From Paramoeba atlantica (Eukaryota; Discosea), in contig CDRNVI010000144.1 of NCBI GenBank assembly GCA_977017575.1, positions 372,001 through 436,000 on the forward strand: a stretch of 64,000 bases of DNA, read 5' to 3'. Shown here in pieces: positions 1-9,345 of this stretch; within the stretch, counting starts at the first letter, position 1, and each line of letters begins with the position of its first letter. A program made the position numbers and the translations under genes. The notes beneath the pieces were generated by a model, which saw only the letters and a program-made list of their open reading frames with translations, searched no databases and was not told the DNA's origin.

Positions 1-665
1 AATAGAAGAGAGACACATATGAGAATGGAAAGGATGAGAAAGTGAAATTTGATTTAGGAGAAATCTTTGATCCTATCAACAGAACAGAAGAAAATGATTC
101 TCTAACACCAACTTTAGGAAATCCAAGGATCTCAGAGGTGAGGTGGATGTCATTGAATGAGGTTCAAGGAGATTCCAAAGAAAGTGACAAAGAAATATGA
201 ACCCAAGAGCAGACCAGAGAAATTCGTAATGCCAATCAGCTCAGCTGGCCAGAAGGCCGAAAATTTCCATGAATTGACAACGTTGCTCACTCCCGATGAG
301 GGTCACTGAGATCCTCGGGGGGATGCTGAGGGTCTGGATTTGAGACCTTTTGTCAAGCCACCTTTTGGACAGTTCAGGAAGCAGCCAACAACCAATTTGA
401 ATGTTGAATTGGCCCAATTAGTTCAGAGGAAGAAGAGAACAAAGGAGGTTTGGAGTTGGCTCGAGAAACTCTACTTCAAAAGGGGAAGAGACCAAAACCA
501 AGGATAATCAAGGGGATAATGATGCGAGAAGGAGGCCGGAGAAAGTACTCAAGAAGAAGGAACAGGAGGAGTTAGGATTCACAGTGGAAGAGGAGACTTC
601 ACCAACAGTGGTATCTCCAGCCTTTGTTGTACCAAAGAAAGAAAGAGGGAAATGGAGATTAAACA
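1..665 (+). mobile_element. Broken Ty3/gypsy-like pol fragment (fossil)
   Basis: Low-complexity-free stretch at the window edge with open-frame pieces on the plus strand. Near 575-660 the translation contains SPAFVVPKKERGKWRL, which resembles the start of a Ty3/gypsy reverse transcriptase (SP..V.KK.GKWR). The sequence upstream is coding-like and rich in charged residues, as in a gag-protease to RT linker, but I cannot assign domains. The element is broken and runs straight into purine-repeat DNA at about 665; no LTR is visible and the left part lies outside the window. It could instead be a host gene fragment; the RT call rests on one short motif. Confidence 0.3.
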
Positions 666-881
666 AGAGAAAAGGAACAAAGAAAAAAAAGAGAAAAGGA
701 AAAAGAAAGAAAAGAGGAAAAAGAAAAAACAAAGGAAAAGGAGAAAAACAAAGGAAAAAAAAAAGAAAAAAACAAAGAAAAAAGAAGAAAAAAAAGAATA
801 AAAAAAAGAACTTTGTTTGGTGGGATCTCAAGTCTCCCTGACTCCCTAACTCCCCGACTCCTCTCTCTCTCTCTCTCTCTC

Positions 882-1080
882 TCTCAGCGAGAATTGGATC
901 ATCTTCTGGGACATTCAGTCTTGAGGGGTCAAATAGCTTAAAAATATCAAAGAAGAAAAAAGAGTTGTTTGAACAAATCAAAAGAACTATTTAATTTGTT
1001 CATAAAACTCCAAAACATCACCACAAAAATCCCTTCAATTGTTCTGTTTTTCTTGTTTTTTGATTATATTATCATCTAAC
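882..1080 (-). other. Coding-like segment downstream of the LRR exons
   Basis: A normal-complexity island on the minus strand after the last LRR exon. In one frame it reads FVVMFWSFMNKLNSSFDLFK and stops soon after; in a neighbouring frame it continues through DPSRLNVPEDDPILAER up to the CT microsatellite at 860-885. Two diverged relatives of the same DNA occur on the plus strand near 9245-9345 and 9985-10110. It may be the segment that follows the LRR domain, perhaps as two exons in different frames, but no splice sites can be assigned with confidence and the protein family is not recognised. Confidence 0.3.
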
Positions 1081-1381
1081 AGAAAAAGAAAAAAGAAAAG
1101 AAAGAAAAATTAGTTTTCCAATTCAAAAAAAAACAAAGAAAAACAAAGAAAAAAACAAAGAAAAACAAAGAAAAACAAAGAAAAACAAAGAAAAGAAAAA
1201 AACACATCACCACAAAACACCCAACAAAATAAAGGTTTTTGATCTTGGATTGGTGGAAAGAAAAAGAGAACGAAAAAGAAAAAGAAAAAGAAAATGGAAA
1301 AAGGAAAAAGGAAAAAAAAAAAAGAAAAAAAAAGAAAAGAAAAAAAGAAAAAAAGAAAAAAAGAAAAAAAGAAAAAAATAC

Positions 1382-1453
1382 ATTTGAACAAGATTCGTGA
1401 GTTGTTCTATTTCGGTTGGAAGTGGTCTTGTGAATGAATTCTTACTGAAATAC
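1382..1453 (-). CDS. LRR exon, exactly 72 bp
   Basis: Encodes YFSKNSFTRPLPTEIEQL then TNLVQ. Acceptor TTTGTAG, donor GTATTT. Exactly 72 bp and in the common phase. It is the last clear repeat on the 3' side; the next island (about 1205-1250) is short and not clearly an LRR. Confidence 0.78.
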
Positions 1454-3952
1454 CTACAAAGAGAAAGAAAGAAGAGGGAAAGAAAAGAAATAAGAGTTAA
1501 AAAGGAAAAAAAGAAAAAGAAAAAGAATAAAAAAAGAATAAAAAAAGAATAAAAAAAGAATAAAAATAATAAAATAATAAAAATAATAAAAATAATAAAA
1601 AATAATAAAAATAATAAAAATAATAAAAAAATAAAAAAATAAAAAAATAAATAATAAAAAAAATAATAAAATAAATAAAATAAATAAAATAAATAAAATA
1701 AATAAAATAAATAAAATAAATAAAATAAATAAAATAAATAAAAATAAATAAAAATAAAAAAACATCCAAGTCAAATGAAAGTTGTCCAAATTCAGTAGGC
1801 AAAGACCCCGTGAAGTTATTAGAAACGATGTCTAATAATATTATGAAAAGGAGAGGGAGAGAGGAGAGAGGAGAGAGAGAGAGAGAGAGAGAGAAAAGAA
1901 AGAGAAAGAGAGAGAAAAGTGAGAGAGAAAAGTGAGAGAAAGAAAGAAAAGAAAAAAATCATCAGAACAGAATAATTTATTCAAAAAATAATCCGAAGAA
2001 AAAAAAGAAAGAAAAAAGAAAAAAGAAAAAGAAAAGAAAAACATTTGAAGGAGATCAAAGAGTTGTGCAAATTCAACAGGCATTGTCCCTGAAAAGAAAT
2101 TCCCTCCCAGTGATCTGATAAAATCAAAAATAATTTCAATAAAAATGAAAGAAATGAAAAGAAATGAAAGAAAGAAAGAAAATGAAAGAAAAATGGGAAA
2201 GAAAGAAAAAAGAAAAAAGAAAAAGAAAAAAGAAAGAAAAAGAAAAAAGAAAAAAGATAAAAAAGAAAAAAAAGAAAAAAAGAAAAAAAGAAAAAAAGAA
2301 AAAGAAAAAAAGAAAAAGAAAAAAAAAAGAAAAAAAAAGAAAAAGAAAAAATTACAAATCAGTTAAAGAATGAAGTTTTGAAATTTTGTCCAAGATTTTT
2401 TCTCCTTTCAGTTGATTGACTCCTAAAAACCTTTTGGAAAAGAAAGAAAGAAAAGAGAAAAGAAGAGAAGAAAAGAGAAGAAAAGAGAAGAAAAGAGAAG
2501 AAAAGAAAAGAAAAGAAAAGAGAAGAGAAGAGAAGAAAAGAGAAGAAAAGAGAAGAAGAGAAGAGAAGAGAAGAAGAGAAGAGAAGAGAAAAAGAAAGGA
2601 AAGGAAAAGAAAGGAAAGGAAAAGAAAGAAAAGAGAGAAAATGATAAAATTATTAAAAGAATAATAAAAGAAAGAAAAAAAAGAAAATAAAAAGAAAAAT
2701 AAAAATAAAAAATAAAAATAAAAATAAATAAAAATAAAAATAAAAATAAAAAATAAAAAATAAAAAATAAAAAATAAAAAATAAAAAAACATGATTTGGA
2801 CATGATGAAGATTTTCAATTTCTGATGGAACAGTCCCTCTCAAAGTATTGTCAGAAAGATCTCTAGAAAGAGAAGAGAGAGAAGAGAGAGAGGGAGAGAG
2901 GGAGAGAAAAGGGGAGAGAGAGAGAAAAGGAAGGGAGGGAGAGAGAAAAGGAGGGAAGAGAGAGAAAAGGGGAGAGAAAGAAGAAAGAAAAAGTTAAAAG
3001 TTAAAAGAAAAGAAAAAAGAGAAAAGAGAAAAGAAAGAAAAAGAAAAAGAAAAAGAAAAAGAAAAAGAAAAAGAAAAAGAAAAAAGAAAAAAGAAAAAAA
3101 AGAAAAAAAAGAAAAAAAAGAAAAAGAAACAAATAAAGAGAAGAAAGAACTCCAATTTCGGTTGGGATTGTCCCACTGAGATAGTTGTCCGCCAAAAGCC
3201 TTTTTTAACAAATAGAAGAGAAAGAGAGAAGAGAGAAGAGAGAAGAGAGAGAAGAGAGAGAAGAGAGAAGAGAGAAGAGAGAGAGAGAAAGAGAAAGTGG
3301 AAGAGAAAGTGGAAGAGAAAGTGGAAGAGAAAGTGGAAGAGAAAGTGGAAGAGAAAGCGGAAGAGAAAGCGGAAGAGAAAGCGGAAGAGAAAGAGAAAGA
3401 GAAAGAGGAGAAGAGAGAAAGAGAGAGAAGAGAAGGAGAAAATGAGGAATGAGAGAATGAGAAAGAGAGAAGAAGAAGAAGAGAGAAAGAAAAAGGAAAG
3501 AGAAAAGAAAGAGAGAAAAAGGAAAGGGAATAAAAGAAAAAAAGTATTATTTCAAAGGTTTTTTCTTTTTAAAAAAGAAAGAATTAAAAAAAAAGATTAA
3601 AGAAAAAGAAAAAGAAAAAGAAAAAGAAAAGAGAAAAAAAAAAGAGAAAAAAAAAAGAGAAAAAAAAAAGAGAAAAAAAAAAGAGAAAAAAAAAAGAGAA
3701 AAGAAAAGAAAAGAAAAGGAAACCGACCACCCCACAGAAAGGAAAGGAAGGGAAAGGAAAGGAAGGGAAAGGAAAGGAAGGGAAAAGTAAAAAAGAGAAA
3801 AAGAGAAAAAGAGAAAGAGAGAAAGAGAGAAAGAGAGAAAGAGAGAAAGAGAGAAGGGGGGAAAGTAGCGAAAAAACAGAGAGAGAAAAAAAAAAAGAGA
3901 GAAAAGACACTGGATCCAAAAATTTGGAACATCCAAAAGAGAAGAAAATGTA
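1382..3952 (-). CDS. Leucine-rich-repeat gene, one repeat per exon (gene body)
   Basis: Six clear exons plus one weaker one on the minus strand, at 3911-3952, 3131-3199, 2791-2862, 2356-2430, 2043-2114, 1764-1831 and 1382-1453. The six clear ones each encode one leucine-rich repeat of about 24 residues of the plant/extracellular type (N.L.G.IP.EI..L..L). Each is preceded by AG and followed by GT, and five of the six keep the same phase (one base, full codons, two bases), so introns cut every repeat at the same place. Introns are almost pure simple repeats, pyrimidine-rich in the sense strand. LRR domains of this type bind ligands outside the cell in receptor kinases and receptor-like proteins; no kinase, GTPase, membrane segment or signal peptide is visible here. 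Start and end of the gene are not found. The exon at 1764-1831 is out of phase, so the gene could be decayed. Exon structure is read by eye; function is inference. Confidence 0.7.
1764..1831 (-). CDS. LRR exon, 68 bp, out of phase
   Basis: The translation NNFTGSLPTEFGQL is an unmistakable repeat core, but with the visible acceptor (ATTATTAG) and donor (GTTTTT) the exon is 68 bp and does not keep the common phase. Either a few bases have been lost, the true splice sites differ, or the assembly is wrong in the adjoining A/T repeats. This is the one sign in the array that the gene may be decaying. Confidence 0.55.
2043..2114 (-). CDS. LRR exon, exactly 72 bp
   Basis: Encodes SLGGNFFSGTMPVEFAQL then FDLLQ. 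Acceptor TTTTATCAG and donor ATGTTTTT. Exactly 72 bp, phase 2 at both ends; the 3' end CTTCAAAT is nearly the same as that of the exon at 1382-1453. Confidence 0.78.
2356..2430 (-). CDS. LRR exon, 75 bp
   Basis: Encodes FLGVNQLKGEKILDKISKL then HSLTDL. Acceptor CCAAAAG, donor GTAATT. It is one codon longer than standard because of an extra lysine codon in an A-run inside the GEI core, and lacks the usual proline. Phase agrees with its neighbours. Confidence 0.65.
2791..2862 (-). CDS. LRR exon, exactly 72 bp
   Basis: Encodes DLSDNTLRGTVPSEIENL followed by HHVQI. Acceptor TTTCTAG and donor ATGTTTTT are good. Exactly 72 bp, one 24-residue repeat, phase 2 at both ends. Confidence 0.78.
3131..3199 (-). 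CDS. LRR exon, 69 bp
   Basis: Encodes ADNYLSGTIPTEIGVLSSL, a textbook plant-type leucine-rich repeat core. Acceptor AAAAAAG and donor GTTTC flank it. It begins with one base then full codons, matching the other exons, and is one codon shorter than the 72-bp standard. Sequence on both sides is pure purine repeat, so the coding island is sharply delimited. Confidence 0.75.
3911..3952 (-). CDS. Candidate partial LRR exon, 42 bp
   Basis: Minus strand, AG before and GT after, phase 2 on both sides like the clear LRR exons. It encodes TFSSLLDVPNFWI, which could be the end of a repeat or an N-terminal cap. It is the weakest member of the set because it is short and lacks the N.L.G.IP core. Confidence 0.35.
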
Positions 3953-4039
3953 CTCAGGGACAAAAAAAAGAAGAAAGAAAAAAGAAAAAGAGGGAAAATA
4001 AAGAGGGAAAAGAAAAGAGGAAAAGACAAGAGAAAAAAA

Positions 4040-4514
4040 AGAAGATAGAGGTTTTCGGACCCGAAATAGGGGTCCGTCATTTGGCCGCTATTTTTTTTCT
4101 CATTTTTGGTTCCTCTTTCTTGGTTTTGTTCTCTCAGTCCTTTTTTTTTCTCTCTTTTTTTTTTTTTTCTCTCCAAAAAAGAGAAATGGGCGTAAATCAG
4201 AGATTTATTTCAGGGTTGAAAGTCAACAAACAAGAACGAAAGTTTCAATGGTAAAAGCGAAAGCAAAGCAAAAAGCAGAAAACAAAGAAAAGAAGTGAAA
4301 GCAGGCACAGGCTGGCTGCAACGCTAAGAAGAAGAAAGAGCAACAAAGGATTCAACGCGTGTGTTGCCAAAGAGACACAAAGAAGGGAAAAAAATGAATT
4401 CGAGAGCTAAATCTAGCGCGGCAGAATGAGATAAATCCCTATATTAGGGAATTCCTTGTTCGTTTCCGTTTGGTCTCTTCTTCGGGGACCTCTTGTTCAA
4501 AAAACAAAATCGCC

Positions 4515-4515
<1 letters not shown>
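4040..4515. promoter_or_regulatory. Possible divergent promoter region at the strand-bias switch
   Basis: Between the purine field (plus strand) on the left and the pyrimidine field on the right lies about 350 bp of mixed sequence with higher CpG content than its surroundings (GCGTGTG, CTAGCGCGGC). A short perfect inverted repeat, CGGACCC and GGGTCCG around GAAATAGG, sits at about 4056-4077. If pyrimidine-rich introns mark the sense strand, as they do in the LRR gene, this is where two divergent genes would start. No TATA box or start codon can be defended. Inference only. Confidence 0.3.
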
Positions 4516-4561
<46 letters not shown>

Positions 4562-6140
4562 GTGTGGGGTACAAAGAATTCAGCAAAATCTTCAAAAAAT
4601 CGTGGGGTGTTTGTTTTTTTCTTATATTTCTCTAATTTTCTTCTTCTTACTTTCTTTCTTTTCTTTTCTTATTTCTTTTCTTTCTTTTTTAGATTGTGGT
4701 GAGAGACTAAATCGAGAGTTGTTTTTGACCTTTGGTTATGCTCTTTGATCCAGAACAAAAGAATCTTTGTTGATGGATCACTATTACATTGGTGAGGGAT
4801 ATTGGTGAATCTTGTTGTGTGTTGCTTTTTTCATTGAACATGAGAAAAAAGAAGAACTTTTTTTGATGGTGGTTTTGCGCACACAATGTTAACATTCTTT
4901 TCTTTTGTGGCCAATTTATCATTGTGTTTGCTGTGTTTTTTTTTTTTTCTTTTCCCCTTGTTTCATTTTTGTTGTTTTTTGAGTGGGTTTTCTTTTCTCT
5001 TTCCCTCTTTCCCTCTTTCTTTTTCCTTTTCTTTTTTTCTTTCTATTGATAAACTCTTTTCAGGGGAAATGTGGAAAAGACCATTCAAGATTTCTTTTTT
5101 TCTCTTTACTCTTTTTTATTCTTTTATTCTTTTCTTTCTACTTTTCTTTTTCTTCTTTTTCTTTTTCTCCCTTTTGATGGTGTTCTTCAAAAATTGTGAA
5201 TACTAATTTTTCTTTCTTTTCTTTCTCTAACCTCTCGAGATGGTCCCTGATGAGATATTAAAATAATCTGGCTGCATGTTCAGAGACCTCTGTTTTGTTT
5301 CGTGCTCCACTCCATTGCGGAAAGAAGAGAAAGAAGGGGGTTAAGTTTGGCAAGAAATTTGGAGAATATGGCTATTTTTTGACTTCTTTTAACCTCCTTC
5401 TTCTTGGCAATGATGAATTAATTAATATATTAAGAGGTACCATGAATTTTGCTTGAACTCAGAAGTGGAGTCTATTCCCACCCAACAATTCACAAGGAGA
5501 GGGAGTTTGCCACTCTTGTTACATCACCACAGGTTTCTTTTTTTCCCCTCTTTATTTTGTTATTTTGTTGTTTTGGTGTTTTTGTCAAGTAGTTTAATTG
5601 TTTGTTTTTGTGTTTTTGTATTTTGTTTTTATTTTGTTTTCTTCTTCACTTACAAACCTTCTTCTTAGAGTTTTGAGTTGTAAACTTTTGGTGTTTCGTT
5701 TCTTCACTGTGTAGTGTTCAGGTTTTATTTTGGTATAAATGTGATTGTTTTGATTGTTGTTGCTATTGTTATTGCTGGATGTTATTGATTGTTTCAAAAG
5801 AGCCAAGAGAAGTGTTTTTTGAGAGCTTGTTGTTGGTTGTTGGTTGGTTGTTGGGTTGTTGGTTGGTTGTTCAGGACAATCCAAGCCAATCCAGACAAGA
5901 CAACCCAAAAGAGAACCCAAGAATATGGGGGTATCCTAGAAACTAGAGTTTGTTTGCCAGAAAGAAAAGTGTTAATAGAGGTTGGTTTTCTTTTTCTTTT
6001 TTCTTTTCCCTTTATTTCTTTGTTATTTTAGTATCATGTTTTTTTCTCTTTTCCCCTTCTTTTTCTCTTTCTCTCTCTTTTTCTCTTGTTTTTGTTTTTT
6101 GTTTTTTCTTTCATTCCCTTTTTTCTCTTTTTTTCATCAT
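4516..6140. repeat. Pyrimidine-rich field with coding-like islands, no firm gene
   Basis: (TC)n at about 4516-4557, then long T/C-rich blocks (4620-4690, 4930-5050, 5090-5170, 5990-6135) and a GTTGGTT-type repeat at 5825-5875. Between them are normal-complexity islands at 4560-4612, 4690-4870, 5225-5520 and 5880-5975. The island at about 5264-5456 is open on the plus strand for 62 codons (contains SVLFRAPLHCGKKRKKGVKF) but has no start codon and no recognised family. They could be exons of a plus-strand gene with pyrimidine-rich introns; I cannot prove one. Confidence 0.5.
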
Positions 6141-6148
6141 GCAATATA

Positions 6149-6406
6149 CACTACGGGGAAAACGCCCCAAAGATGTTTCAAATAGCCCTTGGCGTCGACA
6201 GCCCCTATTCTTTGGACAATTTATTTGATTTCTGAAACCTGTGATTTTGCTCTCTTCTTTCCGTTTGAATTTTTTCAAACTGAACTGGATTTTTCTTTCG
6301 AAAATGGAGGAAAACGGGTTTTCCTCCCAAATCAAATAAATTGTCCAAAGAATAGGGGCTGTCGACGCCATATTTGAAACATCTTTGGGGCGTTTTCCCC
6401 GTAGTG
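6149..6406. mobile_element. Hairpin MITE with CACTA-type ends, 258 bp
   Basis: Nearly the whole element is one inverted repeat: about 80 bp on the left, starting CACTACGGGGAAAACGCCCC, is repeated in reverse on the right, ending GGGGCGTTTTCCCCGTAGTG, around a ~90-bp loop. The CACTA terminus is the hallmark of the CACTA/EnSpm superfamily, and the absence of any coding capacity makes it non-autonomous. The expected 3-bp target duplication is not evident (ATA on the left, CAA on the right). The two arms differ at only a few places, mainly where one has AGCCCTTGGCG and the other ATGGCG, so it is fairly young. Confidence 0.75.
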
Positions 6407-6407
6407 C

Positions 6408-6796
6408 AAGAATTTTTTTTAAAGTGGACGCTTATTTTCCAGGGCCCCTTTGAATGGTCCCTCTCTTTGGTTAGTTTTTCGAAGAATGAAGTTTCGAAAT
6501 CATTTTTTTTCGAAAAATCAAGTCTTGAAAATTTTTTTTCGAAGAATCAAGTCTCGAAAACATTTTTTTTCGAAGAATTATGTTTCGAAACCATTTTTTT
6601 TCGAAGAATCATGTTTCAAAATCATTTTTTTCCAAGAATCACCTTTCGAAACATGATTCTTCGAAAAAAAATGGTTTCGAAACATAATCCTTCGAAAAAA
6701 AATGTTTTCGAGACTTCATTCTTCGAAAAACTAACCAAAGAGAGGGATCATTCAAAGGGGCCCTGGAAAATAAGTGTCCACTTTTAAAAAATTCTT
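6408..6796. mobile_element. Second hairpin MITE with internal TTCGAA sub-repeats
   Basis: A long palindrome abutting the CACTA hairpin. The outer arms read AAGTGGACGCTTATTTTCC on the left and GGAAAATAAGTGTCCACTTT on the right, continue through GGGCCCC and CTCTCTTTGGTTAG, and run inward into a row of ~38-bp sub-repeats built on TTTTCGAAGAAT, themselves in both orientations. No coding capacity. The flanks are T/A-rich (TTTTAAA), so a target duplication such as TTAA cannot be told from chance. The family is not recognised. Confidence 0.65.
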
Positions 6797-7165
6797 TTAA
6801 TTTATTTATGTATTGCCATTATTGGGTTAATGCTTTGTCATTTTTACAACAGACCCCAAAAAAAACACTCTCCCTCCCCAAAAAACAAAAATGCAAGTGG
6901 AACCACGATTTCTTTTGGTTTTCCCTTTTTGCTGGAATTCTGGAGGTTTGCCTTAAAGAGTCTCAATTGGTTTTGATTTTGTGGTTTTCTTCTTTGTTGA
7001 TTTCTTCTCATTTTTTTCACTTCTTAAAAAAGAAAAAAGGAAAGGAAAGTATGTCATACCCAGTTGAAAGCATCCCAATCCCAGTACCAAAAAAACATTC
7101 TCTTTTTTCTTTTTGAAGGAGACATCAATGGTCTAATTTGGTTTCTTAGTTTGAGTAAAATTCAT
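6797..7165. other. Intergenic, nothing recognised
   Basis: Mixed-complexity AT-rich DNA. Open frames on the plus strand have no recognisable family or consistent splice signals. I see no gene, repeat or element that can be supported. Confidence 0.4.
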
Positions 7166-7207
7166 ATTCTCTGGGTACAAATTTTCAAATTAGTACCCAG
7201 AGAGAAT
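7166..7207. repeat. Short stem-loop repeat, copy 1
   Basis: Inverted repeat ATTCTCTGGGTAC and GTACCCAGAGAGAAT around the loop AAATTTTCAAATTA. A diverged copy with the same loop lies at 10526-10569. A 42-bp element of unknown origin. Confidence 0.6.
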
Positions 7208-7344
7208 GATAAAATACCAACAAAAATACCAATGAAATGTGAGGCAAACAACAAAGAAAAACTAAAAAAACAGCAACTTTTTGCACACTTTTAGTGAACT
7301 AAATTTTTATTAGGGGTTATTTCCTCTTTCTTTTTTCTCACTTC

Positions 7345-7803
7345 ATTGTAGATTGTGCCAATGCATGTTCCAAAACTTTCATCATAATCAACAGATGCAA
7401 CTGAACCACCCTGAAGTTAACAAGAAATTCCACCTTCTCCAATCTTTCCAACAATTCCATTTGCAGTAAAAGAAACAACCATCTTTTCTTTTGATTTTAG
7501 CTCTTGTATGGTGCCCACATCACAAATACTAATTTACTCCTTTCACGTGTGATCAGAAGGAGAGATGTATTTTTGATGTGAGTCAATCCATATGCACATT
7601 TGTCTCTTGGGAGATGAGTTGTGAATTCAGTCCATTTTCTGTTCGTCCATCCACCACATCCCCACTTTTCAATAAATCATGATAATTCAGTTCGACATTT
7701 TCCATGTCGTTGATCAAGAAGATACACCCCTTTTGACTTCCCAGATTTGACAGACCGAGCAATAGAGAGGATACATTCATCAGAAAATTGAACCACAGAA
7801 GCC
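7345..7803 (-). pseudogene. ADF/cofilin-like pseudogene
   Basis: Read on the minus strand from the ATG at 7803: MASVVQFSDECILSIARSVK resembles the ADF-H N-terminus (SDEC..F..LK.GK). Farther on, EFTTHLPRDKCAYGL and RSKLVFVMWAPYKS match the conserved F...LP.D.C.Y...... and K..F..W.P segments, followed by KIKRK then MVVSF, where cofilins have (I/V)KSKM..AS, the actin-binding long helix. The pieces lie in order and at cofilin spacing (about 150 residues in all) but in three different frames, so at least three or four frameshifts are needed; no introns of usual size fit. ADF/cofilins sever actin filaments. Decayed copy, or a gene hit by assembly errors; coactosin is the alternative family. Confidence 0.42.
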
Positions 7804-7999
7804 ATAGTAGTAGTTGTATTTATCGATCAATCACACAAGAAGGGATTACTTTGTTTTGTTTTGGTTTGGTTGTTTTTGATTGTTTTTGATTGGTTTTTGT
7901 TTTTTGTTTTTTGAGTTTTTGTTTTGAGTTTTTTTGTGTGTGTGTGTGTGTGTGTTGGGTCAAGTCAAGGAGGGGGACGAAGAAACCTGTGTTTTTTGG

Positions 8000-8228
8000 A
8001 AAAAGTTGGCTCAGTTCAGTGAAGTGTCTATTGGTGCGTTGGGGCAAAGCCAAATAATAATAATCCAATTGCATTGAGGACCGCTCAAAATTGCCGCCTG
8101 AGAATCACTCAACTTGATCCTCTTCTTTTTCATCACACACGAATTTGCTCAGAATCCAGAACAACAGGATGCGCATCCCAAGTTTTACACATATTTGAGA
8201 CACAGAAAGGAGATTCATCTTGCATTGA
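8000..8228 (-). mobile_element. Ty1/copia fragment (fossil), protease to integrase region
   Basis: The minus strand is clearly related to part of the copia elements at 26,267-32,894 and 55,435-62,062: NLLSVSQICVK matches their NLLSVAHMCET, and YYLALPQRTN matches YYLALPSRTN. Only about 230 bp remain, corresponding to the stretch between the protease and the integrase zinc finger. Broken, with several breaks, no LTRs and clearly older than the two near-whole copies. Confidence 0.75.
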
Positions 8229-8283
8229 GTGTTTCTCATTTTTTGAAGACAACTCTCCACAACCAACCCCTCACTTCGAAAAA

Positions 8284-8356
8284 AAAACCAAACCCGCCCA
8301 AACCAAACCCGCCCAAACCAAACCCGCCCAAACCAAACCCGCCCAAACCAAACCCC
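8284..8356. repeat. 15-bp minisatellite
   Basis: Four to five near-perfect copies of AAACCAAACCCGCCC in tandem. Open frames through it on either strand (PNPPK or GRVWF repeats) are artefacts of the unit being a multiple of three. Confidence 0.9.
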
Positions 8357-8554
8357 AATCAATGCTTTCACTGAACAAAAAAAAAGTCAAAAAAAAAAAG
8401 GAAAATTTTGTGGGAATTGAACCACCCCTCCCCAAAACCACTCTCCTTTTTTTCCAGTCGAAGTTTTGTTTTTTGTGGTGGTGTCTTTTTGGTGATTTTG
8501 TTTTTTGTTTGTTTGTGGGATTGTTCTGTTCAAGCTCAAAGATTTTCAAAGCCT

Positions 8555-8945
8555 CTGAAGGAACATCCAGGATGTGTATGGAACTTTCGACTGTAGTTCT
8601 CAAGTGTTCTATCTCAATGATGAGTGTGATGTGTTGTCTTTGTGAAACGTGACCAAGACTTGGAGAAGATGCTTTATTTCTCCTCCCAAAAAAGAGCAAA
8701 CAAGATGGTGACAGCAGTGAAGAGTCATCAGGAGATCGAAAATCGAGTGGATGATGATGAAGAGAAAGTGGGTGATGAGAAGAATACTGATGATGTTGAT
8801 TCAGTTTCTGAGAACTCCAAGAAAAGCCTCAAAGGAACAACAGAAGAAGAGAGAGAAGAAGATTGAAATGCTCAGGAAGAGTGTGATGAGAAACTGGCAG
8901 ATCATATTGATGTTCTTGAGAGTAACACACAACCTCCCCCCCTCC
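8555..8945 (+). pseudogene. Coding-like remnant with acidic tail, family unknown
   Basis: On the plus strand, CSSQVFYLNDECD (about 8590-8633) is followed in another frame by VKRDQDLEKMLYF and a charged, Asp/Glu/Lys-rich stretch to the stop at 8864-8866, and again in a third frame by ECDEKLADHIDVLESNTQ. A relative of the first part lies at 10,815-10,890 (FYLDDECDSVFVKHDQDL), which shows that the real frame runs from DECD into VF.VK.DQDL and that this copy is frameshifted. The protein family is not recognised. Likely a broken host or element gene. Confidence 0.4.
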
Positions 8946-8959
8946 CCTGCACACACCAC

Positions 8960-9235
8960 AAAAGTCTCTATCTTTTTGTTGGTTCTTTTTCTTTTTTTCT
9001 TTTTCTTCTTTTCTTTTTCTCTTTCTCTTTTTCTTTTTTTTCTTTTTCTTTTTCTTTTCTTTTTTCTTTTTTCTTTTTTTTTCTCCTTTTTTTTCTCCTT
9101 TTTTTTCTCCCTCTTTTCTTTTTCTCTTTTTCTTTTTCTTTCTTTTTTCTCCTTTTCCTCTTTCTTTTTTCTTTTTTTTTCTCTTTTCTTTTTCTTTCTT
9201 TTCATTTTCTTTTTTTTTTTCTTTTTCTGTTAGTT
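8960..9235. repeat. T/C-rich simple-repeat block
   Basis: Continuous T/C-rich sequence built of TTTTTC and TTTTCTC units. No coding meaning. Confidence 0.9.
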
Positions 9236-9244
9236 AGGTAACAA

Positions 9245-9345
9245 TTTTTGAGTTTTATGAACAAATTAAAAGTTTTTTTGATTTGTTCAAACAACTCTTT
9301 TTCTTATTATGATACAATTCTTGCTGAGAGACTTGAGACCACACA
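9245..9345 (+). repeat. Diverged copy of the 882-1080 segment
   Basis: Shares GTTTTATGAACAAATTAAA, TTTGATTTGTTCAAACAACT and the later CAATTCTTGCTGAGAG with the minus strand near 880-1010. Plus-strand frames give either EFYEQIKSFFDLFKQLF or NNSFSYYDTILAERLETTHP. Which frame is real is not clear. Confidence 0.55.

Larger units (their letters stand above)
665..4060. repeat. Purine-tract simple-repeat field (A/G on plus strand)
   Basis: Almost continuous A/G-rich simple sequence on the plus strand, broken only by short normal-complexity islands that coincide with the LRR exons. Distinct blocks are (CT)n at 860-885, (GA)n at about 1866-1893, AAATAAATA-type units at 1670-1770, AGAAGAAAAG-type units at 2455-2640, a 12-bp GAAGAGAAAGTG minisatellite at about 3296-3395 and AAGGAAAGG-type units at 3738-3785. 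On the minus strand these are pyrimidine-rich and form the introns of the LRR gene. Long Lys/Arg/Glu- or Phe/Leu/Ser-only open frames here are translations of the repeat, not genes. Confidence 0.9.

Noticed and set aside
508-3211. Many Phe/Leu/Ser-rich or Lys/Arg/Glu-rich open frames over 60 codons
   Set aside because: They are translations of A/G or T/C simple repeats; only the short LRR islands within them are meaningful.
8105-8374. Open frames with PNPPK or GRVWF repeats
   Set aside because: Produced by a 15-bp minisatellite whose unit is a multiple of three; the rest is a copia fragment read antisense.
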